46,524 bases of DNA from assembly GCA_003427395.1 (NCBI GenBank), contig BFEA01000472.1:664255-710778 (forward strand), read 5' to 3'. The translations under genes were made by a program, and so were the position numbers. Shown piece by piece: positions 1 through 10,225 of this stretch; the stretch's first letter is position 1, and every line of letters starts with the position of its first letter. This DNA comes from Chara braunii. Taxonomy: Eukaryota; Streptophyta; Charophyceae; Charales; Characeae. The notes under the pieces were generated by a model. The model saw only the letters and a list, made by a program, of their open reading frames with translations, ran no database searches and had not been told where the DNA came from.

Positions 1-83
<83 letters not shown>
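1..83. repeat. (CT)n microsatellite
   Basis: Uninterrupted CT dinucleotide run that reaches the left window edge, so its full length is unknown. Similar tracts occur at 18321-18365, 18450-18474 and 41206-41291. Bases 84-232, between the tract and the primer site, hold no gene I recognise; they contain two GCTATGG motifs. Confidence 0.97.
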
Positions 84-86
<3 letters not shown>

Positions 87-232
87 CTTCTTCGTCGTCG
101 TGGTCCTCTTACTGCAGGTGCGCGGCGGCTTCCTCAACCGAAGGTCCGCTATGGCGGACTATCTCCTCCAGCGGCTACCTCTGCTATGGCGCATCGGCCC
201 TGCACACGACGGCGCGCATGGGATAGCGGGTA

Positions 233-247
233 CCTGCTCTGTTACCA
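233..247 (-). other. Primer binding site of R1-type LTR element
   Basis: Read on the minus strand the site is TGGTAACAGAGCAGG, one base from the start of the LTR. Plant LTR elements commonly use TGGTATCAGAGC, complementary to the 3' end of initiator Met tRNA; this copy differs by one base in that core. It marks the LTR at 249 onward as a 5' LTR of a minus-strand element whose body would lie off the left window edge. Confidence 0.65.
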
Positions 248-248
248 G

Positions 249-1045
249 TGCAATCAGACTCGACTTATTCACACTTTTCATGCACGTGAACAGCAGAACA
301 ACAAACTGGCGCCATGCGCCCACACAGAACTCAGAGATATGGCTTCCAAGTAACANTTCGCTTCCACTGGCTATGGCGGCTGTGCGCCTCAAACAACTCA
401 CTGTTCACACTCTGGATCACCCTGGTTGTCCCACANGNGATACTCAGAACACACACACAGTACACACACTCTACACCCTACACTACGCTATGGCAGCTAT
501 GGCTGCCGCTACCTATCANTANGACTACACTGCNTCACTCTCGCCCACTTCGTCTTCGGGCGNACTGCAGACCTCCTTGCACAAGACGCTAAGGCAGCGC
601 TTCCGCATGGCTTCCGCATGAATGAATGAATGGCTGGGCGCAGCCTCTTGATTTATACTTTTCTGCCTCGTTGGTCTGCCCGTTCTTCCCTGGCCCACGG
701 TGCACACAGTCCCAGACGGTACTTGCTTGACTGGACCGGACTGACTTTGCTGGGACTGCTGACTCTGCGTGGTGGGCTTCCACCACTTGCCCACTGGCCT
801 CTACCTAAACTGGGGCTATTCACCAATTCGCAGTAGCTGATGCAGATCCCAGGGCTCGATCCCTAGTTCCCCCATCTTACCTGTGTACAGTACCGGTGTC
901 AACCTGTAGATTTGAACCTGTGACCTGTAGGACCGCCAGTGGTAGGTAAGATCTCGTAGGTTACAGGGTAGAAGGGATTCGAACTGTAGACCAAATGAGA
1001 CCAAATTTGGTACACAACAACCTTGAACCAAAACAACTGGAGCTG
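249..1045 (-). mobile_element. LTR of retroelement family R1, copy 1 (5' LTR, minus orientation)
   Basis: The plus-strand start TGCAATCAGACTCGAC is shared with 36638 onward, and the two segments stay alignable through a region rich in GCTATGGC motifs, a GAATGAATGAATGGCTGG block (about 618-635), a minus-strand TATA box and a U3-like part with repeated CTAGGGATCGAATC-type motifs. A primer site lies immediately left. Several ambiguous bases (N at 356, 436, 438, 518, 521, 534, 563) reduce precision. The right boundary is a guess. Short open frames inside are not supported as genes. Confidence 0.6.
651..657 (-). promoter_or_regulatory. TATA box in R1 LTR
   Basis: TATAAAT on the minus strand, preserved at the matching place in R1 copy 2 (37106-37112), just upstream of the conserved GAATGAATGAATGGCTGG block in transcription direction. 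It fits the U3/R boundary of an LTR promoter. Confidence 0.5.
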
Positions 1046-1799
1046 AAACTGGGGGTCCCCGTTAACCACATGTGCTCCAGGTACGTTCTTCCTAACTTAA
1101 TTTTCCCATCTTCATCTCTTCTTAACGTGAGGGAGAGAGTCCGGCTTGAGAGTCCTCCTGTGGTCAGGACTCGTGAGCACTCTTACCTTGAGAGTCGACA
1201 TTCTTTTTGGTGGCGCATCTGGTGGGAGAGGGTGGTGCCTCTGAAGCGCCCTATACAAAGCACGGGTCACAGTCACCATGCCAAGCACGCATGCTTTGCT
1301 GCATTATCCTTTGAGCTCTTGCACGCATAGAGGGGATGCTGGGCAGGCCAGGCTTATGGGGGATCGACATGTACTGGACCGTTGTAAAGATACTCCGGCG
1401 GGGAAACCGACTCGCACCGTATGCGACGATAAAAATAGTACGGACATGGCTGGCTTGTTCTTCATTACCTGGGCACAGGTGTGGGCTGTTGTGCACACCA
1501 TAGTCACCGCTGCTTTATTGATGCAGCCAGGACATTGGCCCTGTCCATACTATTGGTGCTTGATTATTATTATTGTTATTTTTATTTTGATTAGTTAAGG
1601 TGTTTACGGACTGCTGACACCTGACAAACAGCAATTAGAACTGTAGCAGTCTACCATTTACAGGCCTGTTTATTGCTGCTGTTTGAGAACAGGTCGAAGT
1701 AGGAGTCAGATCATTTGCTGAGTCTGTGTCCATTCTGTTTACACCACGTGAAAGGTAGCCTGTGTTTCATAGCGAATACACCGTGATCTGCTTTAGCTG
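1046..1799 (+). other. Leader-like region of plus-strand element F
   Basis: No gene is supported. Bases about 1250-1310, read on the minus strand, match part of the element B leader near 32235-32290 (shared words CAAAGCATGCGT and GGCATGGTGAC). Because element B is a minus-strand element and its match here is inverted, this block is in the right orientation to be the leader of the plus-strand gag remnant that follows. Confidence 0.4.
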
Positions 1800-2800
1800 A
1801 TGAGCGGACACAGCAGTGAGGAGGGTGACACGGCAGAGGGCACGGAGATTGCCGCTCGTGTTCCAGACCTTACGACTGGGTGGGGAAAGGGCTTTGCGTG
1901 CAGTAAGTGCTGCCCGTAGCGACATAGGGAGGAAGCAGCAGCAGGAGCACAGGGAAGAGCAGCCGCAATGGCTAGCGCAGCAGCAACCTCAGGCACACAG
2001 ACTGTTTTGCAAGTCTCTTCTAGCAGCGGGATGAGTACAGGTAGTTCTGTCAGTCAGATGGTTGGCTCACAGTACAGCTAACCTGCTCAACTCACAAGGG
2101 ACGGCCTTAAAGGCTCAGGAGGTAGAGAATGAACTCAGGAATGGTACCTTAATAGCAAATAGAGCTAAGCTTAGGCAGACCAGACTAGAGACCAGGGAGC
2201 AAGATAAGGCTGTATTAGAGGGAGGGTTAGATGACTCAGTCCTTGATGACACAAGTATGGTTCTCAAGGCGGGTATGTTGAGCATGTACGAGTACGTGGA
2301 CAGAAAACTGCATGACATCCAGCTGACTCTTGACTCGATACCTTGAGCCATGCGTGGAATGGGAAGACCAGTCCCATCCACAACAGGTGGGCCTAGTGTT
2401 TGGGCACAACCATCAGTCCCATCGCCGTCTACATTGCCGATGATGTCAGGCACCTTCGTCCCTGAATTCGGTATTGTACCAGATGGTGTCGGCAGCAGGT
2501 ATGCAAAATGCTGCTTCTTCATCTTCTCCACCAGCTGCTGCAGCTGCAGGGCAGCAGCCGGTCCAGCCACCTGTGCAGCAACAGATTCCAGCTGGACCAC
2601 AGCAAGTGGTTTGCAAAGACCCCGTTTTCTCCTCCCGAGTCCTTCTCAGGGCCCAAGGAGGAGGAGGACCTCAATACTTGGTTGAGGACAGTTCCAACGT
2701 GGGTAAGGGCCAAGCAAACACTGCCCAACAAGGAAGTGATTGTGGCTTCCTCCTACCCCAAAGGTTCGGCAGCAAGAATAGCGGTCCCCCTGAGGCCGGG
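1800..2800 (+). pseudogene. Decayed Ty3/gypsy gag (element F)
   Basis: An ATG at 1800 opens a frame beginning MSGHSSEEG that stops within 40 codons. The plus-strand frames that follow resemble the element B gag in order: a Ser/Thr/Gln-rich stretch (AAMAS...SSSSGMSTG, about 1967-2066), a charged coiled-coil block (2062-2346), a Pro/Gln-rich linker (2350-2600), then the start of the capsid homology (FSGPKEEEDLNTWLRTVPTWV, about 2640-2705, matching FSGNRKKDEDLDTWVRTMPTYV in element B). The similarity ends near 2790, before most of the capsid and any zinc knuckle. At least two frameshifts and internal stops are needed to follow it. Gag forms the virus-like particle; this copy cannot do so. Assignment rests on similarity to element B within the window. 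Confidence 0.75.
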
Positions 2801-3038
2801 CAGGTAGGCTGGTCCAGTTTCAGGCCATTGGTCTGATCCTGGTCCGGTACCACAGGTTTTCCCAGTACCTGGATGTAAGCTGGTATATCACTTCGGCCTA
2901 GGCCCAGGTCTGGGGCTCGATTCTCTTTTCCGTTCGGTCGGTGACCCATTCATTCGTTCAACCGGAAATTCCACGTTCATCCATCACTCTTCCTCTCACA
3001 TCTCCATCTCCGCACGTGCACCTTGCACGTGCGTCACA
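2801..3038 (+). mobile_element. 3' part of a plus-strand LTR (element E)
   Basis: The segment ends in CA two bases before a canonical plus-strand primer site, as expected of a 5' LTR. No second copy was found in the window, so the left boundary is not defined; it abuts the truncated gag of element F. Nothing else is recognisable in it. Confidence 0.5.
3011..3033 (+). repeat. Perfect 9-bp hairpin at LTR end
   Basis: Arms CGCACGTGC and GCACGTGCG around loop ACCTT, ending seven bases before the primer site. Each arm contains the palindrome GCACGTGC, an E-box/G-box-like CACGTG core. It may be an RNA structure in U5 or a DNA-binding site; the sequence alone does not decide. Confidence 0.7.
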
Positions 3039-3039
3039 C

Positions 3040-3051
3040 TGGTATCAGAGC
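3040..3051 (+). other. Primer binding site, initiator-Met-tRNA type (element E)
   Basis: TGGTATCAGAGC is an exact match to the primer site commonly seen in plant LTR retrotransposons. It fixes the orientation of element E as plus strand and its LTR 3' end at about 3038. Confidence 0.8.
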
Positions 3052-4745
3052 AGGATGACCTCCAACCTGCTCCCTCCCTCCCAACCTGCATGCCACATGG
3101 CCTTCCCACCATCTGCCACATGGCCTTCATACCATCTACCCCATGGCCTGGCATCTGCAGGGCTGCTGAAGGCATGAAGATCCCCAAGACCGCATTTTGG
3201 ACTGCTGCCCCCCTGCGTAAGATTCCTAGGCTGGCGTCCATTGCCATCGCCCGCCCTCCAACAACTCTTTTTTGACGTTGTCCGTGAGACCATCCTCCGT
3301 CTTCACTGATAGGCTCCAATGAGGTCTCCAACCGACACGTCATCTGCTTCGTTCATGCACCCTCTGCGGACCACCACCTTCATCGGACTTCAGCGGAGCT
3401 TCCTTGACAGTCGACATTGCTGACTCCTCCACGTTCAACCCCAACAGGAGCTTCATCGAGGAAGCTGCTACCGGCGTTGGCCTCCTTCAGCCCGCCGCCT
3501 GCTCGGCTTCGTGTGCGTGCCCTTCTTCCCCTCCCCCTCCTCATTCTTGTGCTTGCATGTGGCCCCTCTCTGTGCGTAGGTGCATTGATTGTCGTGCACA
3601 CACCGGGTTGCCCTTTTTGCCCAGGTGCGTGCCCTGCTCCCCCACCCCCCGCAGACCCGTTGAAATTCCTCCTCATTTCTGTCTTCGCCACGTCCTCTTC
3701 TCTACCCCGATCCCGACTCTTCCCTCCTCCCTCCACACCTTCTTTCCCCCTTCCCATCCGATCCTTGACCACGCGTTTGCGCTACGCGCCCATAGCCCAC
3801 TTCCTCCCTCCTACTTCGACCCGAGTACCTTGAACCCGACCTCCTTCACCCCCACCGCCGCGCCCAGCTTTTCCCCCTGTTGCGCTCGTGTTTTCCCTTG
3901 GCACTTCCCCCCCCGCTTCCCCACGTCTTCCCACCCAACTCTTCATCCCCGCTTGTCTCTATTCCCGCTTCCTTTCCCACTCTTCCCCACCCTGGTCGCG
4001 TTCTTCCCCGCTTATGCCGAGTCCTTCCTCCTTCCCACCCCACTCGATCCCAATCCCGTCTCTTCCTCGCTCCCGCTTCCCCTTTCCTCCAGTCTCTCTC
4101 ATGTGCCTCCAATCCCCTCTCGATTGCGGCCGACTTCCCCCAATTCCCCCCCCAAGATCTCGATCTCTTCCCAATTGAGACTTCGATCCCGGTTCCTCCT
4201 GATCACGCCCATTTGCACTTCCCTCCTAGGAGCGACTTCCCCATCTTGCTGCAACGTCATCCCCCCGATCGCACCCTCCCCTCGTGCAATTTGCTCCTCG
4301 ATCTTGCCCCCCCCCCAGCAATCTTCCGATCGCAGCGTCCACCCTCCTTTCCCCCAAGTCGAACCAGTCCTCTTGCCCCCGTGTTTTCTCTCGCCCAATT
4401 GCGCTTCCTCAAGCGAAACACTTCGGTGCTTGTTTTTTCGACTAGCATTTCCTCATTCCCGCAATAGACGTTGTTTGGCGGGCTGTCGACTCTCGGCCAT
4501 ACACCTATTTTGGGGTTGTGCACTGACCAATACACTCAGATATCGCGTCGGGAGCACATCATCGCAGCAATTTGACATGAATCTCGTCTCCATAATCATT
4601 ATCAACGCGGATTGTCATCATCGACGCCATCATCGCAGACATCATCCTCATCAAAGAAGACCATCATCAAGGATTCTCCATCATCATCATGCGTGGTTGA
4701 TGCGGCGACCTTGTCGTTCCACCGAGGGAATGATCGAGAAGACCC
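3052..4745 (+). other. C/T-rich leader-like stretch, no supported gene
   Basis: Between the primer site and the gag fragment. Near 3085-3150 a CCACATGGCC-type unit repeats. From about 3490 to 4450 the strand is strongly C/T-rich, which leaves long open frames in all plus frames (the longest 3404-4750) with Pro/Ser/Leu-rich translations and no domain. A TCATC-rich patch lies at about 4595-4690. I regard the open frames as compositional. Confidence 0.6.
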
Positions 4746-4930
4746 TTTAGGGATCCGATCAAAACCTTCCTCGACTAGGAGGAAGGACAGTCTCTGCTCA
4801 TGGCTGACCGGGAGCGCGGTATTGTCAACCTTTCTCCTTGTTACTAATTCCCTCCCTCCATCTCCTCAATGTTCCTCAAAGTTCTCATTGGCTTTCGGAA
4901 CCTGGAGGACCTCATGGCCTGTCAATGTTC

Positions 4931-5363
4931 CTCAAGGGCCAAACCTGGAGGACCTTCATGCAGGCTTTGGAACAACACTTGACTAGTCTATTCACCACTC
5001 TGAACTTGGGAATGACCGACATGTCTTGCATGGATGTAGTCATGGGAGTGGCCCCTAAAGAATACCTCTCTCTGCTAGGACTCAAAGACCATACCACTTA
5101 GCGAGAGCTCATGACAGATCTAGTCAACCTAGTGGCCAAGGACCTCGCCAGGCGTACAAAGGCACCCGCTACAGGTAGAAAATCACAACGCAAGCGGTAT
5201 GGAAGCAGCAACCAGCTTGCCCTGCATGAACATCGGGAGGCTGAAGATCAGTCTTACGCGGATGATCTGTCTCTAGATGACGATCTAGAGCCGGACTTCG
5301 ATATGGGCTGTTCTACATCAGCCATTGAGTCTGACGTGAATGAAGAAGAAAACTTTAATGCAT
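4931..5363 (+). pseudogene. Gag fragment, inverted copy of element A gag
   Basis: The plus strand from about 4931 to 5363 matches the minus strand of 9360-8930 at high identity, covering the end of the capsid-like region (ALEQHLTSLFTT, MDVVMGVAPKEYLSL, DLVNLVAKDLARRTKAP) and the acidic linker (DDLSLDDDLE, ESDVNEEENF). A TAG at 5099-5101 replaces the TGG present in element A. Homology ends at TGCAT (5360-5364), where the minus-strand integrase of element A begins, so gag is joined head-on to the integrase C-terminus. Just upstream, AATGTTCCTCAA is partly duplicated (4868 and 4924). This is a broken capsid fragment with no complete product. Confidence 0.85.
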
Positions 5364-6065
5364 AGGATCTCGGAAGGGAAAAGTTTCATCATCAATGTGT
5401 GGAAACAGTTTGGATGCACGGAAGACCGGATATGTGCGCAGATGAGGAGGCACATCAATCACATATGAAGGGCCAAATTCATCCCCAATCACCTTTAGAA
5501 CCTGCCAAGGGCCATAGTACAATGGAAGAAGCTTTCGTGATACGCCCTCTTCATCAGAAAACTCAGACATTTTGACCCAGACATAATCCCCTACTTTGAA
5601 GTTCGGTTCTTTGCGCGACTTGTTAGCATGTTTGATCATGGCATGCTGACGCTTGTTCATTGTTGCGATAGCAGCTTTGAGCAGGCGTGTGTACTTGGCA
5701 TTGTAGCCAGGCATGCTGGGCGTCACACCAGGGGACCGTTCGGGGAACAAATCGGAGAGAGGATTGCGCAACTGCCAACCATACTATAGCTGATTTGGTG
5801 TCACGCCAGTCGCAGAGTGAAGGGAGTTGTTGTACAACCCCTTCACTTTGTATAACTCCTTGTCCCATGTGTTCTGATCTGGAACAATTAGCGCGCGTAG
5901 TAGTTGAATGACAGTCTGGTTGATTTCCCCGGCCAGTCCATTGGCTTCGGGGTGTCGACCAGAAGTCTTGTTGAGTTTAATGTCATAGATCTGTGAAGTG
6001 AAGTCCTTCCAATCTGCACTAATGAACCTGGTGTCTCGATCACTCACAAGAGTTTTCGGTACTGC
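5364..6065 (-). pseudogene. Integrase core end and GPY/F module, element A
   Basis: The frame from about 6047 down carries the second integrase catalytic Asp (SDRDTRF), the HPEANG motif and VTPNQL, then a TAG stop (5784-5786), then in the same frame the C-terminal module (NFKVGDYVWVKMSEF, YYGPWQVLKVIGDEFGPSY, RTYPVFRASKL) typical of the Ty3/gypsy GPY/F domain. At the position of the third catalytic residue (Glu of D,D-35-E) the codon at 5928-5930 is GGG (Gly), judged by alignment with NG-x-AEQMN of element B. The protein ends at RDPMH at the junction with inverted gag, so any chromodomain has been lost. Integrase inserts the cDNA into the genome; this copy should be inactive. A frameshift near 6060 separates it from the upstream half. 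Confidence 0.9.
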
Positions 6066-6675
6066 AGAATGTACTGCTGGTGAAATTCTTCGATCACAAG
6101 CTCAGTTGGTGCGTGAGGAGGTAGAGGAATCAAGTTCTGAAAGTTGGAAAAGTGATCCACAATGACCATTACTTGTGAATGTCCTCCCTCACTCACCTTC
6201 CCCATGTCCGTGAAATCGAGAGAGACCGACTCACCGGGCCCATTAGGAATTGGGAGGGGTTTCAGCAGTCCATACGGCTTATGCCTATGGACCTTGGTTC
6301 TTTGACAAACTTGACATTCAACAATAAATTTATGAGCAGATCCTTTCATTCCGGCCAATCAAACTGCTACAGAAGACTTCCATAAGTCTTCTCAAAGCCA
6401 AAATGTCCACTCCGATCATGTGCCAAATCCAAGAAATGAGTCCGGAGGGGCGCATGGTTGGGTACACACAAACGGTCAAACTTTCCATGCCGGCGGAATA
6501 CCAGACCCTCGCACTCATGAAAATCAGGCTGACTGCTAGGGTCAACCTTGAGCTGCTCAAGGATGGGATTAAGGTCCGGATCCTTGGCGGTGTGTTCGAC
6601 CAGATCCTCGTTCAGTTTCCTTCGGAGGTCATACGAACTCACAAGGCAAGTCAAAAACTTAGGGTGACGCGACAA
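6044..6675 (-). pseudogene. Integrase zinc-binding domain and first core motif, element A
   Basis: Two frames. 6675-6367 ends with the His pair of the HHCC zinc finger (LDLAHDRSGHFGFEKTYGSL). 6358-6044 carries the Cys pair (CQVCQRTK), the linker LLKPLPIPNGPG and the first catalytic Asp (VSLDFTDM, VIVDHFSNF). A TAG at 6367-6369 and a frameshift separate the halves. The order fits a normal Ty3/gypsy integrase: HHCC, then core, then GPY/F at lower coordinates on this strand. Confidence 0.9.
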
Positions 6676-7230
6676 AGCATCAGCAACACGATTATAACAA
6701 CCTTTCTTATGTTTCAGTTGTCATGCAACCAGTGGGTCAGCATCGGGGAGAGATCAGTTTGTGTCTTAATCCACTGCAAGGTCTGATGGTCTGAGTAGAC
6801 CTTGACGTGACGACCCAAGAGGTAGTGCTTCCAATGTGTGAGCGCCTCGCGCAAGGCGTAGAGCTCGCGTATGTATGTGGACGTAGCTACCTTGTGGTTG
6901 GGCATGCGTTTGCTGTAATATTCGAGCGGACGCAGGCCATCACCGTCATCTTGTTGCAGCACTGCACCAATCCCAAACTGACTCGTGTCCGTAGTAACCA
7001 CGAACGTGAGGTTGGGATCCGCAATTCGGAGCACAGGATGACTCACCAATGCCTCTTTCAAGGCTTGGAACGCAGTCTCACATTTCTCACACCACGCATA
7101 GGCAACATTCTTACTTGTTAGTCTCGAGAGTAGGTGAGCAATGACAACAAATTTGGGCACAAACTTCCAATAATACGAGGCCAAACCCAGAAAAGAACGC
7201 AGTTCGCGTACGTTTGCCGGTTGAGGCCAC
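6640..7230 (-). pseudogene. RNase H domain, element A
   Basis: The frame 7184-6714 begins in the RT thumb (SYYWKFVPKF), then RNase H: TTDTSQFGIGAVLQQ (first catalytic Asp), YIRELYALREAL (Glu) and KVYSDHQTLQWI (Asp). RNase H removes the RNA strand during reverse transcription. The tail motif VADALSR appears only after a frameshift (about 6690). The junction with RT is in the same frame but broken by a TGA at 7233-7235, where relatives read Arg; CGA to TGA is a likely cause. All three catalytic residues are visible. Confidence 0.9.
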
Positions 7231-7232
7231 TT

Positions 7233-7868
7233 TCATATGACCTCAACCTTGGTTGCCTCCGGCTCAAGGCCGTTTGCAAATAACCGGTGCCCAAGATAGA
7301 TGACACTGTCCCTTCCAAACTCAGATTTCTCTAAGTTGAGGTGCAACTGTGCCTCCTTGAGGACCTGCAAAACCTCCTCAAGGTGCTTGACGTGCTCTTC
7401 CATGGACTTGCTAAAAATCAGAATGTCATCGAGGTAAACAACAACAAACCAATTAAGCTGATGGCAGAGAACCTTGTCCATGAGGCACGGAAATGTGGTT
7501 GGTGCAGTCGTAAGACCGAAGGGCATAACGATGAATTCGTACAGCCCATCGCGTGTTTTGAATGCAATATTGTGCTGGTCACTCGGATCAACCTCAATCT
7601 GGTGGTAGCCAGACTTGAGGTCGATCTTGGAGAAGACCTTGCCCCTACCTGCCGCATCTAGCAGATCATCTATGCGAGGCAAAGGATAAGCATTCTTTCT
7701 GGTGATCCGATTCAGGCCACGATAGTCAATACACATCTGGAGTTTGCCTCCCTTCTTCGGTACAAACAAGACAGGTGCACCGAACTCAAACTCACTAGGC
7801 CTAATCCATGCACGATCGATCATGTCATCTATTTGTCTCCTCAACTCCTCCAACTCGCCTTGTCCCAT
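7233..7868 (-). pseudogene. Reverse transcriptase, element A (Ty3/gypsy)
   Basis: A 211-residue open stretch with the usual order: GAPVLFVPKKGG (about 30-41), [12 protein letters not shown] (45-56), motif A FSKIDLKSGYHQI (79-91), motif B MPFGLTTAPTTF (115-126), motif C YLDD (145-148), then LNLEKSEFG and IYLGH. YLDD is common in this superfamily, so the polymerase centre looks intact here. It copies element RNA into cDNA from a tRNA primer. The upstream link to protease is frameshifted and the downstream end stops at TGA. This is the best-preserved domain of element A. Confidence 0.95.
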
Positions 7869-8430
7869 ATCGATTCCCTGAAGTTCTGGCCGAACCTCGT
7901 GGAGTTCCCGAGCGTCCGGTCAAACACAAGATCGAGATAATAGAAGGGAGCGTTCCTCCAAAAGGCTGCGTACATGCACAGCTTCCTTGCGCCTGCGCAC
8001 TGATTTGCAGAATTTGTTTGCACTCAAAAGAGTCACAGGGGACTCGCGCGTCTCGTCCAGTAGAACGGTATGCTCGTTTCCCTTGGCATCACGCACCACG
8101 AACTGATTATCCGCCCACGTGGTCCTTAGGCAATGAGCCTTTAACCAGCTCAAACCAATGACCGTGTCAAACAGACACTTGTCCATGACATAAAAGTTCA
8201 TCTCATGTGTGACAGTGCGATACTTGTCAAAAGTGGCACGCACACCTTCGACAGCATGTGTTGAGGTGACAACCTCTTGGTTGCCCACCTGGGTTTGACA
8301 AGGTTCTGCAACGCCACTTGCTTCATTCCCAGGCCCACCTTACGAATCCCGTTAGGAAAAAAGAAGTTAGTCGTTGAACGACTATCAATCAGTATACGGA
8401 TGTATGGAGGGTTAATGAGTAACTTAAAGA
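7841..8430 (-). pseudogene. Aspartic protease (retropepsin-like), element A
   Basis: The active-site region reads IRILIDSRSTTNFF; the usual D-[ST]-G triad is D-S-R because codon 8378-8380 is CGT. The C-terminal half is in another frame (8288-7920: YRTVTHEMNFYVMDKCLFDTVIGLSWLKAH), where VIGLSWL matches the usual LGMDWL strand. It then runs into the PR-RT linker (VTLLSANKFCKSVRRR) and a decayed stretch before RT. The protease cleaves the polyprotein; the Gly to Arg change and frameshift should abolish it. Confidence 0.8.
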
Positions 8431-9091
8431 AAGTTAGCTCCACATTCCCTTGAACACGGCGTTGCTGCTTGAGCTGCAGCCAATGTTCCAAGTGAGAGTG
8501 GAAGTCAACTTCCTTAGTCTCTTCCCAAGGCTCAATGTAAAGTACTTGGACTGCACCAGCCTTGGATTCAGCATCACTTCGGGCTTCAAGAGCAAGCTGT
8601 TGATCAGATTCAGTCTCCTTGGAAGGGCCGGCAAGTGATTCTTCAGCTTCCCTTGCCGTAGAGAGTGTTGATGACTCCTCTACGCCCTTTGCCTGTTTCC
8701 CTGCAGACAATAACAATCCTGCACAGCATGCCCAGACTTTTGACAATGCAAGCACACGCAGTTTGGATCTTCTTTCCCATTCCTTTTGACTTATGTGGAG
8801 GGCTTCCCAAGGCTTGGAAGAAGCGTCCTCCGGTTTCTCAGGGATCTTCGCATTCTTGGGGAGGTGTGCTATAGTTCCCCTACCCGAACCACGGTTAGGC
8901 CCCTTGCTTGAAGCAGTCTTTTTGAATGCAGTAAAGTTTTCTTCTTCATTCACGTCAGACTCGATGGCTGATGTAGAACAGCCCATATCGGAGTCCAACT
9001 CTAGATCGTCATCTAGAGACAGATCATCCGCGTAGGACTGATCTTCAGCCTCCCGATGTTCATGCAGGGCAAGCTGGTTTGCTGCTTCCAT
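8431..9091 (-). pseudogene. Gag C-terminal part and linker to protease, element A
   Basis: The open frame 9091-8198 covers an acidic stretch (SYADDLSLDDDLE, ESDVNEEENF), a basic Ser/Gly-rich patch (SSKGPNRGSGRG), a Glu/Ala-rich linker and then the protease N-terminus. The zinc knuckle is present in the DNA but in a different frame (see 8713-8754), so the frame is shifted on both sides of it. The acidic stretch is duplicated, inverted, at 5225-5363. Confidence 0.8.
8713..8754 (-). pseudogene. CCHC zinc knuckle (nucleocapsid), element A, out of frame
   Basis: The minus strand encodes CLHCQKSGHAVQDC, an exact C-x2-C-x4-H-x4-C knuckle, followed by YCLQGN. This motif binds packaged RNA. It is out of frame with the surrounding open frame, so frameshifts flank it. 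Element B shows the same situation (29646-29861). Confidence 0.8.
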
Positions 9092-9610
9092 ACCGCTTGC
9101 GTTGTGATTTTCTACCTGCAGCGGGTGCCTTTGTACGCCTGGCGAGGTCCTTGGCCACTAGGTTGACTAGATCCGTCATGAGCTCTCGCCAAGTGGTATG
9201 GTCTTTGAGTCCTAGCAGGGAGAGGTATTCTTTAGGGGCCACTCCCATGACTACATCCATGCAAGACACGTCAGTCATTCCCAGGTTTGGAGTGGTGAAT
9301 AGACTAGTCAAGTGCTGTTCCAAAGCCAGCATGGAGGTCCTCCAGGTTTGGCCGTTGAGGGCCTCAAGCTTCAGCCTTGCCTTGAGCGCAACGTGCTTAT
9401 CTTGGTACCGCGTGATGAGGAGGTCCTCAAGAGTGCGTACAGGAGTTACTTTCAGCTACTCAGTCAGGTCAATCCTCTCATAACCTGCTGTAACAGCTTG
9501 GAGTTCTATGAAACTCCGTACGACGGGCTCAATATTTGTGCCCATGATCATGCTTCGGTCTTCCTGCGGTGTTCGCAGCACCTCGAAGTATGAGCGCATG
9601 GAGCTAATCA
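9060..9610 (-). pseudogene. Gag capsid-like region, element A
   Basis: From 9599 the frame MRSYFEVLRTPQED leads into SMIMGTNIEPVVRSF, then a TAG at 9456-9458 after DLTE, then LKVTPVRTLEDLLITRYQDK and the block duplicated at 4931-5230 (TWRTSMLALEQHL, MDVVMGVAPKEYL, DLVNLVAKDLARRT). It looks like the capsid domain of a Ty3/gypsy gag. A probable one-base deletion near 9610 separates it from the gag N-terminal frame. Confidence 0.75.
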
Positions 9611-10225
9611 CCAAGAGGTGATATCCCCTTTCCTGTCGTGCTTGGACGACAGAGTGGCCGCCCGCTTGTCCACTACTGGACCGCTGTACTGTACGCCAGT
9701 AAGAACTGTGTCGTTTTGTGATGATGTTCCTGCATTTGGGACTATGACTAGTGCAAAACTGCCGGCGCTGCCGCTTGAGGAGGTGGCACCGGTTCCTGCG
9801 GTCGTCACAGTTCCACTTGCTCTCGTCATGAGGACTGTGTTAGGTTGAGAGACTGGGACTGCAGCAGGTCGAGGGTTAGGAGGACGGGGGGAAGACAATT
9901 GGGACTGTTTGAGGCTGACTATCTCAGCCTGCAGCTCTTGATTCCGCTGGTCGAGGGCTGTCACACGGGACTCAAGGTCTTCCAAGGTCCGCAATCGAAC
10001 CAAGGCTGCTACGGCAGCAGCTGGCTTCTCTCGGAACCGGTCATCATTCGATTCCGGAACCGCAAGGAGGGCCACCGGTTCAGCAATGCTGGTGGCTCTG
10101 GCCGCTGCCTCTGCCTCCCTTTCCCTCTGTACGGCATCGTCATAAAGTTTTTGAAAGAACGGTTTCTCGTTCTTGTCCGCTGCGTCCAGCATGGCCTGCC
10201 ATTGGGCAGATGAGATGTCTGCCAT
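9608..10225 (-). pseudogene. Gag N-terminal region, element A
   Basis: I take the start at the ATG complementary to 10223-10225 (MADISSAQWQAML); an in-frame upstream extension to 10357 is Arg/Lys-rich and looks like leader. Features in order: charged helix (DAADKNEKPFFQKLYDDAVQ), Ala/Glu-rich segment, heptad-like coiled coil (LRTLEDLESRVTALDQRNQEL), Pro-rich and Ser/Thr/Gly-rich linkers, ending at GDITSW. A coiled coil plus linker ahead of the capsid is typical of these elements. Confidence 0.75.

Noticed and set aside
3404-4750. 448-codon open frame on the plus strand
   Set aside because: Pro/Ser/Leu-rich translation caused by C/T-rich composition; other plus frames are also long and open there, no domain or start context is seen, and it lies in an LTR-element leader.
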